From NCBI GenBank assembly GCA_017427185.1, contig JAFRTJ010000049.1:1-37891 (forward strand): DNA of 37,891 bases. Reading direction: 5' to 3'. Source of the stretch: Bacteroidaceae bacterium. Its GTDB lineage: Bacteria; Bacteroidota; Bacteroidia; Bacteroidales; Bacteroidaceae. The notes under the pieces were generated by a model. It saw nothing but the letters and a program-made list of their open reading frames with translations. It searched no databases and was not told the DNA's origin. Both the position numbers and the translations under genes were made by a program. Positions 24,592-32,636 of this stretch are shown here, one piece after another; positions within the stretch are counted from its first letter, which is position 1, and each line of letters opens with the position of its first letter.

Positions 24592-27500
24592 ATGAAAAAG
24601 AAATGCTCTCTTTGTCTCATGCTGTTCCTGTGCCTCTCGTCTCAGGTTATGGCATTGAGCGTGAATCATCTTCGTGTGCAATCTCTGCCTAATCCTCAAG
24701 GAGTGGACACCAAGTTGCCACTTTTCTCATGGCATTTGCAGTCCAACGAGCGCAATGTCGTGCAGACAGCCTATCAGCTGGTGATTACTTCTGATGCCCA
24801 GGGAGAAAACATCGTGTGGGATTCAGGCCTTGTTCAGTCAGGAACATCCGTAGGAGTGAAAGCCAACGGTCTTTCCTTGAAGCCCTCCACGCGTTATTAT
24901 TGGCATGTGACTGTGCAGGACAACAAAGGCAACATGTCCACCTCGACAGAGACAGCCTATTTCAATACAGGTCTCATGTCGTCAGCCAAGAATCCCCTCT
25001 CGCCTGCCATCTGGATAAAAGCCTCCAATCTGAAGAATGGCGAGCAGGCGGAGGAAATCAAGAATTATACCATAGAGGCTAAGGTGCGTATCGAGCACAC
25101 GGCTGCAGGCATTTGTTTTGGCATGCAGGACGAAAGCAATTTCTACTTCTGGCAGCTCAATACTGAAGGGAGCTATCCTCGCCTGCGTCCTCATCAGTGG
25201 AGTGGCGGCAATGCTTCTTGTTTGGCCAATGTCAACCTTACAGGAAAGGTCGCCCTGAACAATAAGGACGAGTTCACCCTTCGCATCGAAGTAACCAACG
25301 CCTCGAGTGCACGCACGTATATCAACAATGTGTTGGTGGATACTCGCAGCGGCAACTTCAAGTATGGCAAGATTGGTATTCGCCAGGCGCAAGGCGAGAC
25401 AGACAGCAAGCCAGAGATAGGTGTCTATGATGACATCGTTGTCAAAAAGTCAGATGGCACAATTCTCTTCAAGGAGGATTTCTCCTCTGGCAACAGCTTC
25501 ACGGCAGGCACCCTTGTTAATGGCAAGCTTCGTGTGGTGGGAGTGACAGGAGGAAACGTATATGCATGGCAGCGCTCTCTTACTGGTGACGGAAAGATTC
25601 ATTATGCCATCGATTACGACATGTATCTCGTCAAAGCCAGTGCAGCCATTATCTTTGCCTACACAGGTTCCAGCACCTATCACATGTGGCAAATCAACTG
25701 CCACAACCACGACAAACCAGCCGTGCGCCGCCATGTGTACGTCAATGGTAATCTGACTTACAATGACAGCGAATTCGACAGCTTCACGAAGGCTCAACTG
25801 CTGGGTCATCTCCACCACTATCGTATTGAAGTGGAGGAAGGCATCATCAAGACCTATATCGACGGCACCTTGGTAGACACCTTCACAGACACGTCAGGAA
25901 CTGCTGTGATGGGCGATTTAGGTATGCGTATCGATGCCAGCGGAGGTGGCGAGGAAGCCTATTACGACAATCTGACACTTACCACCTATGATGAGGCTGG
26001 AGCCAGTGCTGTTGCCCTTAGCGAGGACTTCGAGGACCTGTCCTCTGAGTATTTCTATGATGCTGTCATCGAGCAGATGGCAGGCAGCCGCATGTGCCAC
26101 GTGCAGTCAGCATCAGGCGAGAGAAAAGTGATGCAGTCGCAAACCAATGGCGTTCCCATGTTCCGCAAGGAGTTCGCCCTTACGAAGGCTATAAAGTCAG
26201 CCATCCTCTATACCTCAGGACTGGGTGTCTACGACGTGTTCATCAATGGGCAGCGTGTGGGACATGTGCAGCCAGATGGCAGCACTATCTACGAAGAGAT
26301 GAAACCAGGCTGGACAGACTATCGCTCGCGTGTTTTCTACTCCACCCACGATGTTACTTCTTTGCTCAGTCAGGGCAACAATGTCATAGGTGCAATCGTC
26401 ACGTCAGGTTGGTGGGCAGGAGCAGTCATGCATGGGGTATATGGTTCGCCTCAGACAGGTTTCATTGCCAAGATGCTGGTGTCCTATGAGGATGGTACTC
26501 AGGAGACACTCAAGACCGACCTCACCTGGCATTCTTCGAAAGGCGGCGCTTTGCGGGCAGGAGAAATCTATGATGGAGAAATCTATGACGCGCGTCTCGA
26601 GTCGGCATGGACTACGACGGACTACGACGACAGCCAGTGGAACGGAGTGGAGCAGAACACTGATTTCAAGGGTCAGATAGATGCTTTCACGGGTGGCTAT
26701 GTACTGCAGCTTCGCGACAAGGTTCAGTCCGTAAAGAAGGCTACAATCTATGAAGGTAGCAAGAATACAGGCAGCACCTATGGGATGATCAATGTGGTTT
26801 CTACCCAGAATACGGGCAACATTCAGCTTCGCAAGGGCCAGGCCGTCATCTTGGATTTTGGTCAGAACGTTGTGGGGTGGACTCGTTTCAAGGTTCGTGG
26901 AAAGGTAGGCAATCGTTTGCGGATGCGTTTTACTGAGATGCAGAATGATACTGGCGACAGGGGGCGTGGCAACGATGGACCTGGTGGCTCACTCTATTTG
27001 GCCAACCTGCGTTCAGCCAAGGCACAGCTCTACTATACCCTTGCTGGTAAGGAAGAGGGCGAGGAGTATCAGCCCAGCACAACATTCTTTGGTTTCCGCT
27101 ATTGCGAGATTATGCCTTCAGATGACGTGGAGATTCTCTCTATCGAAGCCCAGCCCATCAGTTCCAGTACGGATGACACAGGTTCCTTCACCACCAGCAA
27201 TCCATTGGTGAACCAACTGTACTCCAACATCACGTGGGGACAGCGTGGCAACCTCTTAAGTGTTCCAACTGACTGCCCGCAGCGTGATGAGCGTTTGGGT
27301 TGGACGGCAGATACGCAGATTTTCTCTCATACGGCGATGTACATTGCTGATACGGAGTCCTTCTATCGCAAGTGGATGCAGGACATGCGCGACTCGCAGA
27401 ACTCAAATGGAGCATATCCTGACGTGGCACCCTACAACTGGGTGGGCTATGGCAATTCAGCGTGGTCTGATGCAGGAATCGTGGTTCCTTGGAATATCTA

Positions 27501-28737
27501 TCTGATGTATGGCGACAAGGAAGTGCTGCGCGAGAATTTCGCTTCCATGGAGAAGTACATGAATTGGCTTGCCACCCAGACAGGCGACGGATACAAGTAT
27601 CAGGGAGCAGGTCTGGCTTATGGCGACTGGCTTTCCTTCGTGGGTACAGAGACGCGTTATGTCAGCGTGGCCTATTATGCCTACGATGCCCAGCTGATGG
27701 CAAAGATGGCGCGTGCATTGAGTGTTTCTGCCAATGACACCTATGCCCAGAAGGCCAAGTCCTATGAGAAGCTCTATGAGAACATTTGTAGTGAGTTCCA
27801 TAGCCGTTATATCGTGCCTACCATACGCCAGACCTCGCAGACGGCCTATCTGCTTGCCCTGCAGTTCAACCTGCTTTCCAGCGCGGCAGAGCAGAACACC
27901 TTCAAGACTCGTCTTGCACAGGCTATACGCAACAACAGCTACACCTTGAATACAGGTTTTGTTGGCACAGGTATCATCAATCCTACGCTCTCTCGTTTTG
28001 GTTTGACAGACTACGCCTACGACCTGCTTCTCCAGCGTAATTGTCCCTCGTGGCTTTACAGCGTGGATCAGGGTGCCACCACCATTTGGGAGCGTTGGAA
28101 CTCCTATACCATCGAGTCAGGCTTTGGCGATCCAGGCATGAACTCGTTCAACCACTATGCCTATGGTGCTGTGGGAGAATGGATGTATCGATACATGCTG
28201 GGCATCGAGGCTGATGAGCAGGAGCCTGGTTTCCGTCATTTCATCCTGCAGCCGCAGCCAGACCGTCGTGGTGTACTACCCAGGGGTCAGTCGCTCATCA
28301 CTTCAGCCAGCGGTTCCTATTGCAGCCGCTATGGTGAGATTAGCTCCGCCTGGTCCGCACCTGACAAGAAAAGTCTTGTCTACGATTGCACCGTTCCAGC
28401 CAATACCACAGCCACCTTGCGACTGCCTGTTGCCAGCGAGGATATCGCGTTGATGGAGGGTGGAGTGCCTGCCCGCGAGGCAGAGGGCGTTACTTATGTG
28501 GGATACGAGGACGGATGTATGGTGTTCACCCTGGGTTCAGGCACCTACCATTTCACCACTGATGGCTCTGTTGTTGGGGTGGGGGCATTGAATGAAGATG
28601 ATTTGCTTCATTCCTCCCCCGTTTATGACCTCATGGGCCGCATGCGCATTTCTGACTTGGCCACATCTGGTCTCAACGTGGCTTCTCTCCCTCAAGGCAT
28701 CTATATTACGAATGGAAGGAAGATTGTTGTAAAGTAA
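24592..28737 (+). CDS. Large secreted GH78 alpha-L-rhamnosidase with inserted lectin-like domains
   Basis: The 1381-residue protein has a signal peptide (MKKKCSLCLMLFLCLSSQVMA). An Fn3-like domain (about 22-135) is followed by two lectin/LamG-like beta-sandwiches (about 140-290 and 295-470: NFYFWQLN, YHMWQIN, each followed by a Y/D-rich strand such as YYDNLTL). The GH78 N-terminal domain then starts (FRKEFAL, YDVFINGQRVG). The (alpha/alpha)6 barrel holds CPQRDERLGWTAD with Glu900 as likely general acid and TTIWERWNSY with Glu1167 as likely base. A C-terminal tail (VYDLMGRM, GIYITNGRKIVVK) resembles a type IX sorting domain. The two inserted domains make it several hundred residues longer than typical GH78. 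The ATG at 24559 is less likely because the signal peptide starts at 24592. Confidence 0.92.
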   Translation: MKKKCSLCLMLFLCLSSQVMALSVNHLRVQSLPNPQGVDTKLPLFSWHLQSNERNVVQTAYQLVITSDAQGENIVWDSGLVQSGTSVGVKANGLSLKPSTRYYWHVTVQDNKGNMSTSTETAYFNTGLMSSAKNPLSPAIWIKASNLKNGEQAEEIKNYTIEAKVRIEHTAAGICFGMQDESNFYFWQLNTEGSYPRLRPHQWSGGNASCLANVNLTGKVALNNKDEFTLRIEVTNASSARTYINNVLVDTRSGNFKYGKIGIRQAQGETDSKPEIGVYDDIVVKKSDGTILFKEDFSSGNSFTAGTLVNGKLRVVGVTGGNVYAWQRSLTGDGKIHYAIDYDMYLVKASAAIIFAYTGSSTYHMWQINCHNHDKPAVRRHVYVNGNLTYNDSEFDSFTKAQLLGHLHHYRIEVEEGIIKTYIDGTLVDTFTDTSGTAVMGDLGMRIDASGGGEEAYYDNLTLTTYDEAGASAVALSEDFEDLSSEYFYDAVIEQMAGSRMCHVQSASGERKVMQSQTNGVPMFRKEFALTKAIKSAILYTSGLGVYDVFINGQRVGHVQPDGSTIYEEMKPGWTDYRSRVFYSTHDVTSLLSQGNNVIGAIVTSGWWAGAVMHGVYGSPQTGFIAKMLVSYEDGTQETLKTDLTWHSSKGGALRAGEIYDGEIYDARLESAWTTTDYDDSQWNGVEQNTDFKGQIDAFTGGYVLQLRDKVQSVKKATIYEGSKNTGSTYGMINVVSTQNTGNIQLRKGQAVILDFGQNVVGWTRFKVRGKVGNRLRMRFTEMQNDTGDRGRGNDGPGGSLYLANLRSAKAQLYYTLAGKEEGEEYQPSTTFFGFRYCEIMPSDDVEILSIEAQPISSSTDDTGSFTTSNPLVNQLYSNITWGQRGNLLSVPTDCPQRDERLGWTADTQIFSHTAMYIADTESFYRKWMQDMRDSQNSNGAYPDVAPYNWVGYGNSAWSDAGIVVPWNIYLMYGDKEVLRENFASMEKYMNWLATQTGDGYKYQGAGLAYGDWLSFVGTETRYVSVAYYAYDAQLMAKMARALSVSANDTYAQKAKSYEKLYENICSEFHSRYIVPTIRQTSQTAYLLALQFNLLSSAAEQNTFKTRLAQAIRNNSYTLNTGFVGTGIINPTLSRFGLTDYAYDLLLQRNCPSWLYSVDQGATTIWERWNSYTIESGFGDPGMNSFNHYAYGAVGEWMYRYMLGIEADEQEPGFRHFILQPQPDRRGVLPRGQSLITSASGSYCSRYGEISSAWSAPDKKSLVYDCTVPANTTATLRLPVASEDIALMEGGVPAREAEGVTYVGYEDGCMVFTLGSGTYHFTTDGSVVGVGALNEDDLLHSSPVYDLMGRMRISDLATSGLNVASLPQGIYITNGRKIVVK

Positions 28738-28758
28738 TCGCGAGAACTAAGTGAAAAG

Positions 28759-28801
28759 AATTGGGAATCATGGCAGCCTTGAGGCATCATGGTTCCCAAT
28801 T
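28759..28801. terminator. Bidirectional hairpin between GH78 and GH43
   Basis: AATTGGGAA (28759-28767) pairs with TTCCCAATT (28793-28801). Inner CATG/CATG and GCCT/AGGC also pair, forming a long interrupted stem. It lies in the 95-bp gap between the stop codons of convergent genes, so it can serve both strands. Confidence 0.7.
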
Positions 28802-28832
28802 ATTATGTTGTCTGCGAGATAAGGCTGGAGTC

Positions 28833-29831
28833 TTATTCGCTCACCATCGTCTTGATGTGTCCCTCTTCATCCATTTCCAGGGGCATGACTTTCAGGCTTC
28901 GCAGCCAGGTTGTGTCATTCGAGGGAACACAGTCGTGATGGAAGAGATACCACTTCCCCTTGTACTCCACGATGCTGTGATGTGTGGTCCAACCCACCAC
29001 AGGCTCTAAGATGACACCTTGGTAGGTGAATGGGCCGTAAGGATTGTCGCCTACGGCATAGCAAAGGAAATGTGTGTCGCCAGTGCTGTACGAGAAATAG
29101 TATTTGCCATTCAGCTTATGCATCCAGGAGGCCTCGAAGAAGCGGTGAGGGTCCTTGGCTTTCAGGGGCTTGCCGTCCTTGCCAAGAATCACGACAGGAC
29201 GAGGTTCCTCAGCGAACTGCAACACGTCGTCTGTCATGCGTGCCACACGCGAGGGCAACGGGTCCTCGTCACCTTCAGGAAGCATGGTAGGACGGAACGC
29301 AGCCTCCTGTCCAACAGAAGCGGCAGGCTTGAGCTTATTGTCGCGATACCATTGCAGCTGCCCTCCCCAGATGCCGCCAAAGTAGACATAAATCTGTCCG
29401 TCATCGTCCTTGAACACGCATGGGTCGATGCTGTAGCTGCCTCGAATGGGATCAGGCTGAGGAATGAATGGTCCCTCAGGACGGTCTGCAACTGCCACGC
29501 CCAGATGAAAGACTCCATTGTAGTCTTTGGCTGAGAAGATCAGATAGTATTTGCCGTTCTTCTCCACGACATCATTGTCCCACATCTGCTTCTCTGCCCA
29601 GGGAACCTGGTCGACATCGAGTATCACGCCATGGTCCGTCACTTCGCCGTTCATCACGTCATCCAGAGAGAGCACGTGATAGTCGCGCATTTGGAAATGT
29701 CCGCCGTCGTCGTCGAAACACTCGCCGCTGTCCCAGTCATGGGAGGGATAGATATACAGGCGTCCGTTAAACACGTTGGCAGAGGGGTCTGCCATATAAT
29801 CCTTTGGAAACAAATATCTGGATTTAGCCAT
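28833..29831 (-). CDS. GH43 beta-xylosidase / alpha-L-arabinofuranosidase
   Basis: The 332-residue protein lacks a signal peptide and is probably cytoplasmic. The five-bladed propeller of GH43 is indicated by its catalytic triad: Asp15 (ADPSANVF, general base), Asp136 (SIDPCVF, transition-state modulator) and Glu233 (FFEASWMHK, general acid). The length and sequence fit the GH43 group that cleaves xylo-oligosaccharides. It follows the transporter gene by 24 bp in an operon of SGNH hydrolase, transporter and GH43, so it would act on oligosaccharides after uptake. Whether it removes xylose or arabinose cannot be told from the sequence. Confidence 0.9.
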   Translation of the reverse strand: MAKSRYLFPKDYMADPSANVFNGRLYIYPSHDWDSGECFDDDGGHFQMRDYHVLSLDDVMNGEVTDHGVILDVDQVPWAEKQMWDNDVVEKNGKYYLIFSAKDYNGVFHLGVAVADRPEGPFIPQPDPIRGSYSIDPCVFKDDDGQIYVYFGGIWGGQLQWYRDNKLKPAASVGQEAAFRPTMLPEGDEDPLPSRVARMTDDVLQFAEEPRPVVILGKDGKPLKAKDPHRFFEASWMHKLNGKYYFSYSTGDTHFLCYAVGDNPYGPFTYQGVILEPVVGWTTHHSIVEYKGKWYLFHHDCVPSNDTTWLRSLKVMPLEMDEEGHIKTMVSE

Positions 29832-29855
29832 AATGATGTGTTGGTTTATAGGTTT

Positions 29856-31277
29856 CTACTGATGGTTTCTTTCCTCGATGGCTTTGTTGATTTCGTCGAT
29901 GTACTCATCGGAAAGTTCGTACTTGGAGATGATGAGCATAGCCAGGACGAGCAGGATGGCTGGAATGACGCATACAAGCCAGCGGATGCCCTCTTGAGCC
30001 AGTGCAGGCAGGGTTTCCATGTTGTTCATGAAGTATGCGCCAGCAGCATTGCCTACCGACATCATGGCAAAGGCTGTAATGAAGAACAGGGCGATGACAC
30101 GCAGGGGACGGTTGCGCATAAACTCAATCCAGAGGTCACTGACCTTCACGTTCTTGGTTTCCTGTTCATCCATCACCACACGTTCTTTGGTCTGCGAGAA
30201 GCAGAAGATGAGCAGCACCAGTCCCACCAGCGAATAGGCCAGGATGGTCAGGAACCAGGCATGGGAGTCGTTGGGCAGATTGCTGGACTCAGCAGCCACA
30301 GGATGGTAGTTGACCAGCCAGAGCACGAAACCAGGCACCATGCCTCCCAGCGCCATGCCAGCCTTGAAGAAAATGCCTGTCAGGGCATTCACGATGCCAG
30401 AGATGCGGCGCCCTGTCGTGAACTCGCCGTAGGAGATGACCTCAGGGATGAGAGCCCACATGTAACCTGTTGCCACAATGACACCTGTCGATTTGATGAA
30501 CTGGGCGATATAGACCCATACGATGTTCTCCTGTATGGTGCCCAGCCGGCTGATGACGTACAGGAGTGCCATGCCCAGAATGGCTATCGAGAGGAAGATG
30601 TAGAACATGTTCTTCTTGCCCACCTTTTTCTTGATGGCAGGCACCAGCGGCATGAAGATGAACGAAGGCAGAGAGCCCAGTCCCATGAAGAGAGCCATCT
30701 GGAGAGGCAGTTCTGCGCCAGCCAGCACAGCCACCAGGATAGGCACACCAGCGGAGACGCATAAGCCGCCTACGTTGGCCATGAACATGCGTACAGAGGT
30801 CAGGATGGTGATCTCGTCTGTATCGCGTGTGAGCGAAGAGTTCAGGGCTCCATACGGCACATTGATTAAGGTATAAAGCATCGACATGCCCACGTAGGTA
30901 ATGTAGGCATAGAGGATAGAGGGCTTGAATCCGTCCCAGAAGCAGAGGATGGCCAGGATGGTCAGGGGGATGCCTCCCATCACCAGATACGAGCGGTATT
31001 TGCCCCAGCGCGGATTGTGCTTGTCCACGAAGGTGCCCACAAGCGGATCCCACAACACGTCGACCAGTCGCACCACCAGGAACATCGTGCCAGCCAAGCC
31101 AGCCGATTTGGCAGCGTCTCCCCCCAAGACATACACATCTGTGTAGAAGAACAACAGATACATGCAGATGGTCTGGTAAATCAGATTCTGCGCTAAGTCA
31201 CCTGCACCAAAGCCGATGCGCTGTAACCAATTCAACTTGTAGAAGCCCTTCGCTTCCTGTGATGATAGATTTGCCAT
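29856..31277 (-). CDS. GPH-family sugar:cation symporter
   Basis: The 473-residue membrane protein has about 12 hydrophobic segments. The N-terminal GAGDLAQNLIYQT and the first cytoplasmic loop DPLVGTFVDKHNPRWGKYR are hallmarks of the glycoside-pentoside-hexuronide symporters, which move sugars with Na+ or H+. It lies 6 bp after the SGNH hydrolase gene and 24 bp before GH43, so it probably imports xylo-oligosaccharides or a related product across the inner membrane. The long cytoplasmic segment near residue 365 (ERVVMDEQETKN) is the expected place between helices. Confidence 0.9.
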   Translation of the reverse strand: MANLSSQEAKGFYKLNWLQRIGFGAGDLAQNLIYQTICMYLLFFYTDVYVLGGDAAKSAGLAGTMFLVVRLVDVLWDPLVGTFVDKHNPRWGKYRSYLVMGGIPLTILAILCFWDGFKPSILYAYITYVGMSMLYTLINVPYGALNSSLTRDTDEITILTSVRMFMANVGGLCVSAGVPILVAVLAGAELPLQMALFMGLGSLPSFIFMPLVPAIKKKVGKKNMFYIFLSIAILGMALLYVISRLGTIQENIVWVYIAQFIKSTGVIVATGYMWALIPEVISYGEFTTGRRISGIVNALTGIFFKAGMALGGMVPGFVLWLVNYHPVAAESSNLPNDSHAWFLTILAYSLVGLVLLIFCFSQTKERVVMDEQETKNVKVSDLWIEFMRNRPLRVIALFFITAFAMMSVGNAAGAYFMNNMETLPALAQEGIRWLVCVIPAILLVLAMLIISKYELSDEYIDEINKAIEERNHQ

Positions 31278-31283
31278 ATAGTT

Positions 31284-32474
31284 TTATTTGTTGATGTTCG
31301 AGATAATCTGGGCAGCATATTGCCCCATGGCGCGATAGCCTTGTGGATTCAGGTGCAGCCAATCGTCGGAAAGCTCTTCCTGCAGGCGTTCGTGGTCATC
31401 TGGATTGCGCACCAGCTGGTCGAAATCGATGACGGCATCAAACACCTTGGTCTCCCTTATCCATTGGTTCACCACCTGGCGCGCAGCCTCGTGGAAAGGC
31501 GAGTACCAGCCACTTCCCTTGAATGGGGTGATGGTGGCTCCCACCACCTGTCTGATGCCCGCCTTGCGTGCTTTGTCAGCCATCGTCTTGTAGGCCTCGA
31601 TGAGTTGCCTGGCAGTCTTTTCTGCGTGGCTCGACTCGCCAATGTCATTCGTGCCTTGGAAGATAATCAGGGTCTCCACGCCACTCTGCCCCAGGATGTC
31701 GCGGTCGAAGCGCTGCAGGGCAGGTTGCGAGAGTCCTCCGTTGATTACGCAATTGCCCCCTATGCCCAGATTGAGAACGCCATACTCGCGTTGGCTCAGG
31801 GCTTCCGCCATGATGTCTGGCCAGCGGTTCTGGCTGTTGGTGGTGCTGCCTCGTCCGTCAGTGATGCTGTTGCCCAGGACGGCGATGGCTTTCCTACCCT
31901 CAGCAGGCACCTCGATTTTGCTGATGTTGTACCAGTGGTCGAGCCGCTCGATGCTCAGGAACGCTTTCTTGGGATTCGCCTCCCCCTTGCTGATGAACGA
32001 GGTGGTGCGGCTTCCTCGATGCGACGTGGCGTTGGTGGGCACCTGTTCGCCATAGCAGATGGTGACAGACAGCCTTTGCAGGGGTTGGAGGTCGTATCTT
32101 AGGGGATCGCTCCATGCGGCCTTGCCTGGCTCTATGGTCACCTGCCGTTTCCCTGAGAATTCCAGGTAAGCCACCGTCTTCCTGTCGATGTCGCACGAGT
32201 CCTTAGCCTCAGCGATATAGACAGCTTTGATCTCCACTGCCTCAGCGCTGTTCTCGTTCGAGAGCTGCAGGCGCAGACTCTTTCCTCCTATACTGACGCG
32301 CACCACCTGGCGCAGAGAGGTGTTTGCCAGGCTCGTGGTCTGAGGCATGTCGTCCTGACCTGTATACTCAGCTGCTGCCGCCCACGTTCCCGTCCAGGCG
32401 TCGATGGCTTGTGCGGAAGCGTCCATGCAGCATGTGCAGGCGAGGGCAAGGAACAAAGATAGATAGCGTCTCAT
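31284..32474 (-). CDS. Secreted SGNH/GDSL hydrolase, possible acetyl esterase
   Basis: The 396-residue protein has a signal peptide (MRRYLSLFLALACTCCMDASA). An N-terminal beta-sandwich (about 24-190) precedes the SGNH domain, in which LGNSITDG holds Ser203, GIGGN and GTNDIGE supply the Gly and Asn oxyanion residues, and DDWLHLNPQGY gives Asp371 and His374. Such enzymes remove acetyl or other ester groups; in this operon with a transporter and GH43, xylan deacetylation is plausible but inferred. The start is the ATG at 32474. A TTG at 32495 is also in frame, but it lies inside the -7 element, so it cannot be used. Confidence 0.87.
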   Translation of the reverse strand: MRRYLSLFLALACTCCMDASAQAIDAWTGTWAAAAEYTGQDDMPQTTSLANTSLRQVVRVSIGGKSLRLQLSNENSAEAVEIKAVYIAEAKDSCDIDRKTVAYLEFSGKRQVTIEPGKAAWSDPLRYDLQPLQRLSVTICYGEQVPTNATSHRGSRTTSFISKGEANPKKAFLSIERLDHWYNISKIEVPAEGRKAIAVLGNSITDGRGSTTNSQNRWPDIMAEALSQREYGVLNLGIGGNCVINGGLSQPALQRFDRDILGQSGVETLIIFQGTNDIGESSHAEKTARQLIEAYKTMADKARKAGIRQVVGATITPFKGSGWYSPFHEAARQVVNQWIRETKVFDAVIDFDQLVRNPDDHERLQEELSDDWLHLNPQGYRAMGQYAAQIISNINK

Positions 32475-32492
32475 TTTGCGGTTTTCATACTG

Positions 32493-32500
32493 CAAAAATA
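32493..32500 (-). promoter_or_regulatory. Probable -7 element of the SGNH-transporter-GH43 operon
   Basis: CAAAAATA reads TATTTTTG on the minus strand, a match to TAnnTTTG, about 19 bp before the ATG at 32474. No well-spaced -33 element was found. Confidence 0.4.
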
Positions 32501-32582
32501 ATGTATTATTTCTACAAATTGAAGGTCTGCCCCCTTAATTTTCCTCATCAGGTTCCTTTTTGCCCATTCTCTATCCCTATCA

Positions 32583-32614
32583 TTTGGTCTGATGGCAATT
32601 TTAGCTTATTTTTG
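32583..32614 (+). promoter_or_regulatory. Bacteroidetes-type promoter of GH67
   Basis: TTTG at 32583-32586 and TATTTTTG at 32607-32614 are 20 nt apart, a full consensus match. Transcription would start near 32621, so the in-frame ATG at 32592 is excluded and 32637 is favoured as the start. Confidence 0.65.
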
Positions 32615-32636
32615 TGGTAAATATCAGGATGCCTTT

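Noticed and set aside
29631..30764. 377-residue plus-strand ORF, rich in His, Asp and Gln
   Set aside because: It is the antisense frame of the GPH transporter and GH43 genes, whose protein families are clear.
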